64,000 bases of DNA from Chitinophaga niabensis (GTDB lineage: Bacteria; Bacteroidota; Bacteroidia; Chitinophagales; Chitinophagaceae). Position 1 is the stretch's first letter. Each line of letters begins with the position of its first letter. The notes beneath the pieces are model-generated. The model was not told where the DNA came from. It saw nothing but the letters and a program-made list of their open reading frames with translations, and did no database searches. Shown in pieces: positions 9,608-18,067 of this stretch. The stretch lies in NCBI RefSeq assembly GCF_039545795.1, contig NZ_CP154260.1, positions 4,965,001-5,029,000 on the forward strand. Reading direction: 5' to 3'. Position numbers and translations under genes: made by a program.

Positions 9608-9627
9608 TTATAAAAAGATTATCTTTG
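9599..9627 (+). promoter_or_regulatory. Predicted promoter of the marR gene
   Basis: TTTG at 9599-9602 and TATCTTTG at 9620-9627, 17 bases apart, match the Bacteroidota promoter. Transcription would begin near 9633, which rules out the upstream TTG start at 9625 and supports the ATG at 9685. Confidence 0.65.
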
Positions 9628-9684
9628 CATGACAAAAGGGAGTATTTTAGGGACAAAGCCTACAACGTATATAATAATATAACT

Positions 9685-10170
9685 ATGACGACACCGTCTT
9701 TGGAGCAGAAATTTATGGATGTGGTGGCCATGCGGCCGCGTTTATTGATCAAGCTATTAAGCATTGTTAAGAAGGACTTTGATTTCCAGCTCATTGAGCA
9801 GTTACAACAGCGTGGTTATAAGGACTTTAAGATAGGGGACATGGTATTACTGGCGAATATATCTCCCGAGGGTACCATTAACAATGAACTGGCAAAAAAG
9901 GCCAGGATCACCAAACAGGCTATGAGCAAGGTGGTGAAAAACCTGGAATCGAATGGTTTCATATTCACCCGTAAACATGAAACGGACAACCGGGCCACTG
10001 TTATTTATTTAAGTGACAAGGGTAAACAGCTGGTGATCGATTCTTCTGCCTGTGTGCAGGATATTCAGCGTGGCTATACGAATATCATTGGGGAAAAGGA
10101 TACAGAAATATTAAGGGATATTTTATTCAGATTGGTAGAGGGGATATTACCTCCTGCTGTAGCGAAGTAA
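9685..10170 (+). CDS. MarR-family transcriptional repressor
   Basis: 161 residues from ATG 9685, chosen because the promoter at 9599-9627 overlaps the longer reading. A winged-helix core spans about residues 50-115: GTINNELAKKARITKQAMSKVVKNLE is the helix-turn-helix, and the wing contains RKHETDNRATVIYLSDKG, close to the DxRxxxxxLTxxG pattern of MarR proteins. N- and C-terminal helices would form the dimer interface. It is divergent from the efflux operon, the usual arrangement for a MarR repressor that is released by the pump's substrates and represses itself. Its last 24 bases overlap the 3' end of the convergent CHAT gene. Confidence 0.93.
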   Translation: MTTPSLEQKFMDVVAMRPRLLIKLLSIVKKDFDFQLIEQLQQRGYKDFKIGDMVLLANISPEGTINNELAKKARITKQAMSKVVKNLESNGFIFTRKHETDNRATVIYLSDKGKQLVIDSSACVQDIQRGYTNIIGEKDTEILRDILFRLVEGILPPAVAK

Positions 10171-12825
10171 TAAGATCAATATAATCAAGGCCCCGCCAGC
10201 CCCGATCCACTTCAGATAATTCCGTTCTTTTTCCGGTTTTTCCAGGATCACAGCATGATGATGACCAATATAGGTAAGTGCTGCCCAGTAATAGGGCAGC
10301 TTTAGCTGTTGTTTGGTATCCTTATCTTCCAGCCATGCTTTCTTTGCATTGTGCAGGGCCATCATAGGGCTTTCCGCAGCAGGCAGCTGCTGATAGAAAT
10401 TACCGGTTAACTGCGCTACTGTAACATCGTGTACATTCCACAAGCCGGCAACGATACCTGTAGCGCCGGATGCAGAAAATTCGCGCGCCAGCGAAATGAT
10501 CCCCTCTCCTTCTGCCAGCATGCCCTGCCCTGTTCTGCAGGCACTTAACATAATGAGGCCTGGTTGGAATTTACGGGCATATAATTCAAACAGGAAGAAA
10601 GGCCCGTCTGCCAACTGGATAGCGGGTAATTGCTGTGCACCTTCCAAAGATGCATGGGTGCTGAGATGCAGGATGCTGTTCTTTCCCAATTGTTCTCTGA
10701 AGGCTGCAAGTGTGGCCTTTTCATTCTGATAATAGTTTCCTTTGGCGGCATGGCTCACTGCTTCAAACTCCTGCTGTACTGCAGGTAGCGTGATACCTTC
10801 ACTGGCTTTTGAAATAAAGAACCCTGTAATGCCATTTGTTTTTCCATTGCTCTGCTGTTGTTGCTGTAACCAGGTTTGCATGGAATAGGCCAGACCGGTG
10901 GCTGCTTTTTTTAACAGGAAAGGCCATTTGCTCAGATCACGATTATATACACTGTCTGTTGGTAGTGCATCAAATGGCAGGTATCCCAATCCGCCATCGG
11001 GTACTAATAAATACTTGTTGCCAGCAATGGTATCGTTCCACAGCCAGCGCCAGATCTGGTATCCCTGTTTATAATACGTTTGCGGATCGTTCTGCATGGC
11101 TTGCGGGCCATTGTGAAAGAAGCGGGTGACGAACTGGTGAATGGCATCCAGTTTCTGTGCCGCATCCGGTAATCTTTTAATAGAGAGGATACCTTGTTTT
11201 TGCAGATCGATAATATAGAGGTGATCTGTTCCGGCGAAAAAATTCTTTACGATCAAACCCTGCGGGAGGTCTTTACCCGGGAGGAATGGAACAAAAAGCG
11301 GAGAAGGGTTTACCGGTTCAAAAAAGTCCGGGTACTTTCTTTTGATCTGTAATTGTATTTGTGAAAGTGCGTAGGCCAGTTCTGTTCTATCGCCTCCGGT
11401 TTTACCGGTGAGTGCTTTTTCTCTATCGTAATATGCAATCGCCTGCTGCAATTTTCTTTGCCGGTCCAGCAAACTATCCTTTACCTGCAACTGGCTGTTC
11501 TGCATATTGAACTGCTGCTCTTCCAGCAATACCTGTGCTTTACTCTTCTCCATGATGTCCAGCATGGTAAAAGCATATTGCTGATCACCGCTTTGCTCCC
11601 ATAATTGAAAGGCTGTGTTCATGGCTTTTTCAGCGAGTGCATGGCTTTGCTTCTGATGCAGTAATCGTGTGGCGCGGCTGAAGAATTCTCTTCGTAATGA
11701 TTTTTCTATGGAAAAGATCAGCATGTAGCCGGTCAATGCATCTTTTAATTGTCCTGATTGCACCAGGGCATCTGCTTTTCCTTCCAATGCATCTGCCAGC
11801 ATAAATTCTCCGTACAACTGGTTCTCCTGTGGCCAGATGCCTCCTGCCAGTTTTTCGGGTATGAGTAAATGAATGCCTTTATCAAAATCGTCTGCTTTTT
11901 CTTTCAGATGTAAAGCTACGCGGCCGGATTTCTCCAGTAGTCTTGCTTTTTCTCTTTTACGTGCACCGGCGTAATGGGATTCCATTACCTTCCATCCTTC
12001 TTTAAAGAAAACCTGCGCTTCTTTGTAACGATGCTGGCTAAACGCTACATCGCCGGACATCTGTAAAGCAGAAGATAACCAGTAAGGTGCATTCTCTTCT
12101 TTCAGGATACCCGGCTGCCGTAAGATCTTTACAGCCTGTGCTGCACTCAGGGCTGCACTGTCTGTTTTGCCGGCTTTTAAATACACATCAGCTAAAGAGG
12201 AATGCAGCAACCCTGCTATGCTGCTGTTGGCGGGAGCATACTGTAAACCTGCGAGTCCTGAACGGATGGCATCGGGAAACATGTCCTGCATCTGGAATAC
12301 CACTGCCAGGTTATTGTATACACCTGCAATCTGTCTTATATTTCCTTCCTTACGGGCTATTTCCAATGCTTTGGTATGAATGAATGCAGCTCTTTCATAA
12401 TCTCCGAGGCGGGTGTAGTTATTGCCCAGGGGCTTCAGTATGTATTCGAGGATATCTGTTCCGGGAAAAGGTGCGGCGTTATAAAAGCGATAGGCTTCTT
12501 CGTAGGTTTCAATGGAAGGAAGGATGTTGCCTTCATACATGAGGTAATATCCCTGGGCTATGAGCATATCCAGCCAGGCGGCGCGTTCGTCTTCATTTTT
12601 GGGTTTGCGCCATGCCCAGTTATCTATTTCATTTAGTACGGTTACGCGGGTGAGGGGTTGCTCGTATACATAATCGAGCATGTAGTAGATCCACTCTTCC
12701 AGGTTATCGTCCTGTTTGAGTTGTGCTGTTTTCTTCTTCAATGTTTCAGGAAAGCCCACGAAACTAAAATCGGCAGTTGCCGATATACAGAATAGGAAAG
12801 AGAGAAGAAAACAGATCCGGATCAT
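10147..12825 (-). CDS. TPR-CHAT caspase-like protease, periplasmic and membrane-anchored
   Basis: 892 residues. A signal peptide (MIRICFLLSFLFCISATA) leads into helical TPR repeats at about residues 90-420, a coiled region (about 440-490) and a CHAT domain at about 570-855. The expected catalytic pair is present: His724 in HLSTHAS and Cys763 in LSACRTGQG. The last residues (WIGAGGALIILILLLRYSRR) form one membrane helix with a basic tail. The protease domain should therefore be in the periplasm, tethered to the inner membrane. CHAT domains are caspase relatives. It follows the PKD protein on the minus strand and is divergent from an ECF sigma/anti-sigma pair, suggesting one signalling module. 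The natural substrate is unknown; the anti-sigma at 15750 is a candidate. Confidence 0.9.
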   Translation of the reverse strand: MIRICFLLSFLFCISATADFSFVGFPETLKKKTAQLKQDDNLEEWIYYMLDYVYEQPLTRVTVLNEIDNWAWRKPKNEDERAAWLDMLIAQGYYLMYEGNILPSIETYEEAYRFYNAAPFPGTDILEYILKPLGNNYTRLGDYERAAFIHTKALEIARKEGNIRQIAGVYNNLAVVFQMQDMFPDAIRSGLAGLQYAPANSSIAGLLHSSLADVYLKAGKTDSAALSAAQAVKILRQPGILKEENAPYWLSSALQMSGDVAFSQHRYKEAQVFFKEGWKVMESHYAGARKREKARLLEKSGRVALHLKEKADDFDKGIHLLIPEKLAGGIWPQENQLYGEFMLADALEGKADALVQSGQLKDALTGYMLIFSIEKSLRREFFSRATRLLHQKQSHALAEKAMNTAFQLWEQSGDQQYAFTMLDIMEKSKAQVLLEEQQFNMQNSQLQVKDSLLDRQRKLQQAIAYYDREKALTGKTGGDRTELAYALSQIQLQIKRKYPDFFEPVNPSPLFVPFLPGKDLPQGLIVKNFFAGTDHLYIIDLQKQGILSIKRLPDAAQKLDAIHQFVTRFFHNGPQAMQNDPQTYYKQGYQIWRWLWNDTIAGNKYLLVPDGGLGYLPFDALPTDSVYNRDLSKWPFLLKKAATGLAYSMQTWLQQQQQSNGKTNGITGFFISKASEGITLPAVQQEFEAVSHAAKGNYYQNEKATLAAFREQLGKNSILHLSTHASLEGAQQLPAIQLADGPFFLFELYARKFQPGLIMLSACRTGQGMLAEGEGIISLAREFSASGATGIVAGLWNVHDVTVAQLTGNFYQQLPAAESPMMALHNAKKAWLEDKDTKQQLKLPYYWAALTYIGHHHAVILEKPEKERNYLKWIGAGGALIILILLLRYSRR

Positions 12826-12860
12826 GTTTTAAGAAGGAGGTACCTCCCTCTTAAAGATAA

Positions 12861-12997
12861 TTAAAATCTCCAGATGCCGTAAAAGCACGGCGGCAGTCAG
12901 GGAATCTCAGGCAACAACTAAAACTTCCAGACTCCGTAAAAGAACAACGGCCACAAGAAATCTCAGCCAACTAAAATCTCCAGATGCCATAAAAGAA
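12861..12997 (-). repeat. Three tandem copies of the PKD gene's 3' end, including stop codons
   Basis: Reading the minus strand, the gene end FFYGIWRF-stop (12997-12971) is followed by FFYGVWKF-stop (12944-12918) and CFYGIWRF-stop (12887-12861). The period is 53 and 57 bases. The spacer, with AATCTCAG and CAA on the plus strand, is also partly repeated. Differences are synonymous or conservative (I/V, R/K), apart from one F/C, and every copy keeps a stop. Confidence 0.85.
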
Positions 12998-14953
12998 CAA
13001 CCGCTGTTGCGGGTCTTTTATATATTGCAGGAGGCGTATACCCAGAGCCGGGCCGGCTCTTACTTTACCAATATTCAGATCTGCGAATATAGCTCCGTCT
13101 GCTGCGGAGAAGTTTTTGGTGATGGCGCCTGCCAGGTTTTGAAAGCGCTGTACAGTGCCGGAGGGAGGGACTACCATTTCTGTTGCCTGCACTACTTTTT
13201 TCTCCTGTGTTTTTTCAGAAGTCACCACACTCACCATTATACCTGCACCCACTCCTAACCAGCCGGTAATATTATAACGCAAATGTAAAGGCACTACATC
13301 CATCGTTGTTCTGCTCACCACCTCATAATTCTCTCTGCCTATCACCAGGTATTTGCCGGTACCGATCGTTGTATCCCGCTGGTCCCGGGAAAATGATCGC
13401 AGCGTTTCATTCTTCTGCTGCACATTGAAATACAACTCAGCCTGAAAGTATGGCTTATAAGGAGCAAATGCAGAAACCGTAAAACCCAGTGTTCCGGCAG
13501 GGATACCTAAGGGCAATTCTCCATTACTCATTCCTTTGCCATAACCTAAGATCACACCGGGTGAAAGGCCGGGTTTAAATCTTCCTTTGGAACGGTTGGT
13601 GATCACCGGTTCATTCCTGTCGAACACAATAGCAGCCTGACTGGTGAAGGGGAGTTTTTTCAGCTCTTTACTGAAACGTATCCTGTATTTGATAAACCCT
13701 TTCGTAGAATCCTGGTCTTCCACACCTTCCTGTTTTACACCTTTGAGGTAGATATTATTGAAGACGAAAAAGATACTGTCCTTCCGGATAATAGTATCCA
13801 GGCAGCTCTGGCGCTCATAAGCAGAATCGCACATCACGCATTTAGGGGAATAGTCTGTAATCTCCAGGGACTGGCCATTCAGCATTCCGGGCACCGCAAC
13901 ACCAATGGCCACTTTGCTGGCGGGGCCTTTACCCGTATTCTGAAACTGTACTTTATAACTTAATTCTTTCGACTTACTCACGAAGCGGTAATTCATGCGC
14001 CTGTTCTTCAGCTGCATCCTGTTGGGATCATGTGAGGCCACGATCTGCATATCCAGGTTGTATTGAGAGATAGGATAAGCAGGATCATCCGGTACAAACA
14101 TTCCACTGATGGTAACTACGGCATTCGTGTCTTTGATCATTTCAGGGGTTGTTTCCATGGAGAGGAAGAGGAATTTTTCTTCTCCTGCCTTCAGGTCTTC
14201 TACCCGCCAGATGTGTTGTTCCCGGAACAGGGTTTTCTTTTCCGACAGCATACCCGCCAGCGCCGTTTTTCTTACAGGGTCTATCCATGCGGCATTAGAA
14301 GGGCCTCCGGCCAGGGGTACATACAGATCTTCCGAAGGAGCCATCGCCATCAGGGAGTCCAATCCAAACTTGCGTTCATTGTTGTATTTACGTTCTTCGG
14401 AGAGGACGAAGTTCTTTTGGGCAAACTGCTTTTCGTTATAGAACAATAACAGGGAACCGCTGACAGCACTCGTTCCTCCGGGATGACGATAACCAACGAT
14501 GGTCACCATTTCCTCTCCGGGTTTGGGCATCCGGTTTGTTTTCATGGCCAGCATATCTGAGGCGGCAAAGAAAGACGAGGGGGCATCCGCGGCTGCGTAC
14601 ATGGTCTTTTTTACTTTGATACGGCGGGGTTTTCCTTTGGGGGCCTTGCCATCATCATAGTTATTGGTAGCATAGAGGCGGATCTCATAGTCGCCGGTAT
14701 CTTTGTAATTGTGTACAGGTTGCGGGGCAAAGCTGAACGTGCCATCCCCGAATTCCCAGAAGTAAGTATAAAAGGCTTCGGGTGCTCCGGCTATCTGGCG
14801 GAGAGGCCGCAGGCCGGCTTTTATGACGGTCTTATTCTCATCCTGCTCCACATCTATGGTGGCGGGAATGGTATCCGGCGCTACTCTTTGCTGTCCCATG
14901 GCGGATCCTGTAAGTATCAGCAAGAGTATGGAGGCGAATAGATATTTCGACAT
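12971..14953 (-). CDS. PKD-domain outer-membrane protein with C-terminal barrel-like domain
   Basis: 660 residues. A signal peptide ends near SAMGQQ. A PKD domain (about residues 60-115) shows YFWEFGDGTFS and HNYKDTGDYEIRLYA, the typical PKD core. A middle region (about 290-450) has repeat-like beta sandwich segments including FQNTGKGPASKVAIGV, similar to DUF11-type modules. The last 200 residues are rich in alternating aromatic and polar strands and end in GIWRF; a terminal Phe is the usual recognition signal for outer-membrane beta-barrels. First gene of a probable PKD-CHAT operon, divergent from the ECF sigma gene. It could sense a surface ligand or stress and pass the signal to the CHAT protein; that role is inference. 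Confidence 0.8.
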   Translation of the reverse strand: MSKYLFASILLLILTGSAMGQQRVAPDTIPATIDVEQDENKTVIKAGLRPLRQIAGAPEAFYTYFWEFGDGTFSFAPQPVHNYKDTGDYEIRLYATNNYDDGKAPKGKPRRIKVKKTMYAAADAPSSFFAASDMLAMKTNRMPKPGEEMVTIVGYRHPGGTSAVSGSLLLFYNEKQFAQKNFVLSEERKYNNERKFGLDSLMAMAPSEDLYVPLAGGPSNAAWIDPVRKTALAGMLSEKKTLFREQHIWRVEDLKAGEEKFLFLSMETTPEMIKDTNAVVTISGMFVPDDPAYPISQYNLDMQIVASHDPNRMQLKNRRMNYRFVSKSKELSYKVQFQNTGKGPASKVAIGVAVPGMLNGQSLEITDYSPKCVMCDSAYERQSCLDTIIRKDSIFFVFNNIYLKGVKQEGVEDQDSTKGFIKYRIRFSKELKKLPFTSQAAIVFDRNEPVITNRSKGRFKPGLSPGVILGYGKGMSNGELPLGIPAGTLGFTVSAFAPYKPYFQAELYFNVQQKNETLRSFSRDQRDTTIGTGKYLVIGRENYEVVSRTTMDVVPLHLRYNITGWLGVGAGIMVSVVTSEKTQEKKVVQATEMVVPPSGTVQRFQNLAGAITKNFSAADGAIFADLNIGKVRAGPALGIRLLQYIKDPQQRLFFYGIWRF

Positions 14954-15041
14954 AAAGCGGTATTTAGGATATATATAGTTGAGGCTCTCTTGCTCCGACA
15001 GTTTAAACCTCAGTAATATATATCATTTTAACTGTAACGAC

Positions 15042-15075
15042 AAAAGGCCCTCCTGTGAATTACAGGAGGCCTTTT
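15042..15075. other. Terminator-like hairpin between divergent PKD and sigma genes
   Basis: AAAAGGCC-C-TCCTGT pairs with ACAGGAGGCCTTTT (14 bp, one bulged C, loop of about 5). Because the stem ends in A4/T4, it could act in either direction. No gene end is near: it lies 89 bases upstream of the PKD start and 97 bases upstream of the sigma start. Confidence 0.6.
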
Positions 15076-15134
15076 GGGTGTATCTGGCGTTAACAGGAAC
15101 GGAGCTGTTGCCAATAGATAACCCATAGCCCTGA

Positions 15135-15164
15135 TTTGTTACCCCCGGATTTTTAATATCTTTA
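15135..15164 (+). promoter_or_regulatory. Possible promoter of the ECF sigma gene
   Basis: TTTG (15135-15138) and TATCTTTA (15157-15164), 18 bases apart, nearly match TTTG/TAnnTTTG. Transcription would start only a few bases before or at the ATG at 15172, implying a leaderless or almost leaderless message. Confidence 0.4.
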
Positions 15165-15171
15165 TTTTTAT

Positions 15172-15753
15172 ATGTCCACCCAATTCGTACACGCAGATCA
15201 ATATTATATCCAGGCGCTCCTGCATAATGAAACGCAGGTGGTGGGAGAGATCTACCAACGTTTTGCGCCCAAGGTGAAATACTACGTGTTGCAGAACAGC
15301 GGCTCCGCTGACGATGCAGCCGATATCTTCCAGGAATCGCTGGTGGATATTTACAACCAGGCCAAATACAAGGGTCTCCTCCTTACCTGTCCTTTTGAGG
15401 CATTCCTTTTAATGGTGTGTAAACGCAAGTGGCTCAACGAACTCAAAAAAAGAGGACGCCAGGGGGTAACAAAAGACCTCGATGAGCAATTTAATGTTGG
15501 CGAGGATAGCTTCCGGGATGCGGAAAAGACCTGGGCAGACAATGAAAAGGCCCGGCTCTTTAAAACCATGCTGGGACAGATGGGAGAACGCTGCCAGGAG
15601 ATCATCCGGCTTTCGCTGACGGATAAACCGCAGGAAGAGATCGCCGCCAAACTGGGTGTAACCTACGGATACCTTCGTAAGAAGAAATCTGAATGTATGG
15701 CCTCCCTGATCAGTGCTATTAAAGATAACCTTTCAAAATGGGGATTGACATGA
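15172..15753 (+). CDS. ECF-type RNA polymerase sigma factor
   Basis: 193 residues. Region 2 (about 22-95) contains YQRFAPKVKYYVLQ, SADDAADIFQESLVDIY and FLLMVCKRKWLNELKK. Region 4 (about 130-185) has GERCQEIIRLSLTDKPQEEIAAKLGV and YGYLRKKKSECMASL, the DNA-binding helix-turn-helix. The length and lack of regions 1 and 3 mark an ECF sigma. Its stop overlaps the start of a membrane protein with anti-sigma layout, and it is divergent from the PKD-CHAT pair, which it may transcribe. Different from the PUL sigma at 31.5 kb. Confidence 0.92.
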   Translation: MSTQFVHADQYYIQALLHNETQVVGEIYQRFAPKVKYYVLQNSGSADDAADIFQESLVDIYNQAKYKGLLLTCPFEAFLLMVCKRKWLNELKKRGRQGVTKDLDEQFNVGEDSFRDAEKTWADNEKARLFKTMLGQMGERCQEIIRLSLTDKPQEEIAAKLGVTYGYLRKKKSECMASLISAIKDNLSKWGLT

Positions 15754-16472
15754 ACGACATCGATTACGAACTGATAGAGCATTACTTCTCCGGCCAGATG
15801 ACACCGGAAGAACTGGCGGCTTTTGAAAACCGCAGGCAGGCGGATCCTGAATTCCGGGAGATGGTAGCCACCTGGTCTGATGTGAGCGATACATTACGTC
15901 AATCCCTGCAGGCTGATCCCCAGCGGGAGGCTTTAATACAAACACTGCAAAGCAACCGTAACCAGTTCAAAGAGAAAGGTAAGGTTGTTTCCATCCGCAG
16001 GTTTATGACAGCGGCAGCTTCAGTGGCCGTATTGATTGCGGCGCTGATGTACTGGAGCCCCTGGAAGAAAGACCTTTATTCCCAATATGCCATAGAAGAA
16101 ATGATCTCTCCTGCAGAACGGGGTTCTGTTAAAGATTCCCTGGCGGCGCAGGCAGCGGAGCAATTCAATCACCGTCATTATAAAGCAGCGATTGTTACAC
16201 TGGACAAATTATTAGCCGATCAGCCTGGTGATGCTTATGCACGTTATTACCGCGGGCTTTCTTACCTCGAAGACGATCAGCCCGAAAAGGCACGCCCTGA
16301 CCTGGAAGCGATCTATAATGGAGAATCTGTTTTTAAATATGAAGGGGCTTTCTTTACTGCGCTGAGTTACCTGAAAGAAAAGAATACCGCTAAATGCAGG
16401 GAGTGGTTGCTGAAGATACCGGAGAATGCAGAGAACTATGATAAGGCACAGGAGTTATTGGGGGATCTGTAG
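15750..16472 (+). CDS. Membrane anti-sigma-like protein with periplasmic TPRs
   Basis: 240 residues from ATG 15750, which overlaps the sigma stop as ATGA; an ATG at 15738 adds four residues. Residues 1-80 form a helical cytoplasmic domain, starting DYELIEHYFSGQMTPEELAAFE, like the zinc-free anti-sigma domains that precede a membrane helix. One TM segment follows at about 85-102. The rest is periplasmic with at least two TPR-like units (HYKAAIVTLDKLLADQPGDAYARYYRGLSYLEDDQPEKA). Coupled to the sigma gene, it most likely holds sigma at the membrane. A repeat array follows its stop. The anti-sigma function is inferred from layout and context. Confidence 0.75.
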   Translation: MNDIDYELIEHYFSGQMTPEELAAFENRRQADPEFREMVATWSDVSDTLRQSLQADPQREALIQTLQSNRNQFKEKGKVVSIRRFMTAAASVAVLIAALMYWSPWKKDLYSQYAIEEMISPAERGSVKDSLAAQAAEQFNHRHYKAAIVTLDKLLADQPGDAYARYYRGLSYLEDDQPEKARPDLEAIYNGESVFKYEGAFFTALSYLKEKNTAKCREWLLKIPENAENYDKAQELLGDL

Positions 16473-16512
16473 GAGGAAGATAACCAAGGAATGCCTGTAA
16501 GAAATAACCAGG

Positions 16513-16725
16513 AGTAATTCAATGGCTTCAATAAAAATCCACAACATTCAATAGCGAACAAACCTGCTGAAAGGAAAACGCAAAAGACCTGCAAAAAATA
16601 ACAACATCTGCACAAGAAACAGCCGGGAGTAATTCAATGACATCAATAAAAAATCTATACCGTTCAATAGCCGGAACTAATTCAATGGCGTCAATAAAAA
16701 ATCTACAACGTTCAGTAGAAAACAA
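16513..16725. repeat. Degenerate minisatellite, three units
   Basis: Three imperfect copies of a unit of about 45 bases, beginning near 16513, 16628 and 16676. Shared words are TAATTCAATG, TCAATAAAAA and ACGTTCAATAG. Copies 1 and 2 are separated by about 70 non-repeated bases. The whole stretch 16473-16906 has no credible gene; besides this array it holds the terminator at 16816-16846. Confidence 0.7.
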
Positions 16726-16815
16726 ACCGCTGAAGTGAGTGACACAACGGCGGCTGAATAGTGATCAGCTGCCGGTCCCATAACAGATACAAACTCTCTC
16801 CCGAACAGCTTATAG

Positions 16816-16846
16816 AAAAAAAGATGCCGGCTCAGACGAGACCGGC
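16816..16846 (-). terminator. Terminator of the beta-helix/GH95/GH29/lyase operon
   Basis: On the minus strand, GCCGG-T-CTC pairs with GAGCCGGC around a short loop, followed by AT-C-T7. It lies 60 bases after the stop of the alginate-lyase-family gene. Confidence 0.75.
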
Positions 16847-16906
16847 GTTATCATATTCCACGTCTACAGTAAAATCTTTAGTACGTTTATGATTATCTTT
16901 TTTAGG

Positions 16907-18067
16907 TTAAATGGTAACCATGAAGATCTCAGGATTCCGTATCGGCAGATTACGCAATACTTCTTCCACCTGAGGATCATGCTCAAGTTTTTTCCATAAT
17001 GAAAAGTAGACTGGATTGTTATAGGCAGCTGCACCAAAAAGGAGGAAAGGGTGGGCCACCGGCCATTCATCCCAATACATCACATCTTTTGCAAACGGCC
17101 AGCTCTCTTTGTTCAGCACATATGGATACATATATGCAATGCCTTTGCTAATTGCCTTTGTTGATGCAGTATACTTCCAGAGATCATCTGTTTTGGTGCT
17201 GAGTATCTGGCATACTGTTGCCATTGCATCTAAATTGAATAACGCATAACCATAAGGTTTTGTTCTACGGATTTCCAGCGGAAAACTTCCATCGTCTGCC
17301 ATCTGTTTAGGCAATAAAACCTCTTTATACCTGTTACGGCAAAATTCTATCCAATGCTGATCTTTCAGGAAAGTAGCGAAAGCTGCCACCTGCATTACCC
17401 AGCAGGTACCATGGTTATTAGCTGCATTCATTTCATCCTGACCATACTTATGTTCCGTCATCCATTTCAGATAAGCAGCAAACCATTCCCTGATAGCCAC
17501 CAGATCTTTCGGAGGGATCATACCCGCCTTTTCCATGATACGTAAAGCCTGTGCTATTTCTATAAAATGAATGGTATCAATGATACCGATCCCACGGCCT
17601 GTATGGCGGCCTTTGATAGCCTGTGCATACAGTAAATTAGGATTCATTCTTGTATCCGGATTCACGAACCATGCTTTAATATGCACCAATGCATGATCCA
17701 GGTAACGCTTGTTGCCATTGGCTACATAAGCTGCGGCCAGATTTCCCACCACTCTGCTGAAACGTACCATGGCCTGGCGATGCGCCACAAAATTCTGCGG
17801 GTTGGTCTGGCCATCCTTTTGAATATATGGACTATCTGCACTGGCAGGATTAGGCCACCAGTAATCTCCTTCAGAATAAAAATCATGCAGGCCTCCGGCG
17901 CTGCGGTCCGACTTTGCAGCGGTGACTGTAACAGGCTTTTGCTGCATAGCCCATTCTGCTTTCTTTTGAATGTCTGCTTTACGGGCGTCCAGCGCTTGTT
18001 TCAGCCAGTCAGCTTTTGTAAGCTGGGCAGTTAGTATACATAATATGATTAGAATACTCCTTCTCAT
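16907..18067 (-). CDS. Alginate-lyase-family polysaccharide lyase (possibly PL38-like)
   Basis: 386 residues with a signal peptide ([19 protein letters not shown]). The chain is helical, matching the (alpha/alpha) toroid of the alginate lyase Pfam family: FYSEGDYWWPNP (about 63-74), the catalytic-region NNHGTCW (217-223), and a late WPFAKDVMYWDEWP. Such lyases cleave uronate-containing polysaccharides by beta-elimination. Sequence features suggest the PL38 group, known for glucuronan-type substrates, more than classical alginate lyases, but I cannot confirm the family. Its ATG overlaps the stop of the GH29 gene (ATGA). Last gene of the operon. Confidence 0.8.
   Translation of the reverse strand: MRRSILIILCILTAQLTKADWLKQALDARKADIQKKAEWAMQQKPVTVTAAKSDRSAGGLHDFYSEGDYWWPNPASADSPYIQKDGQTNPQNFVAHRQAMVRFSRVVGNLAAAYVANGNKRYLDHALVHIKAWFVNPDTRMNPNLLYAQAIKGRHTGRGIGIIDTIHFIEIAQALRIMEKAGMIPPKDLVAIREWFAAYLKWMTEHKYGQDEMNAANNHGTCWVMQVAAFATFLKDQHWIEFCRNRYKEVLLPKQMADDGSFPLEIRRTKPYGYALFNLDAMATVCQILSTKTDDLWKYTASTKAISKGIAYMYPYVLNKESWPFAKDVMYWDEWPVAHPFLLFGAAAYNNPVYFSLWKKLEHDPQVEEVLRNLPIRNPEIFMVTI

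Noticed and set aside
9625..9684. Longer N-terminus of the MarR protein from a TTG at 9625
   Set aside because: The TATCTTTG promoter box covers this TTG, so transcription starts after it.
16528..16725. Minus-strand ORF of 65 codons with repeated peptide ERYRFFIDVIEL
   Set aside because: It is made of the minisatellite, has no ribosome-binding site and its third repeat needs a frameshift, so it is a by-product of the repeats.
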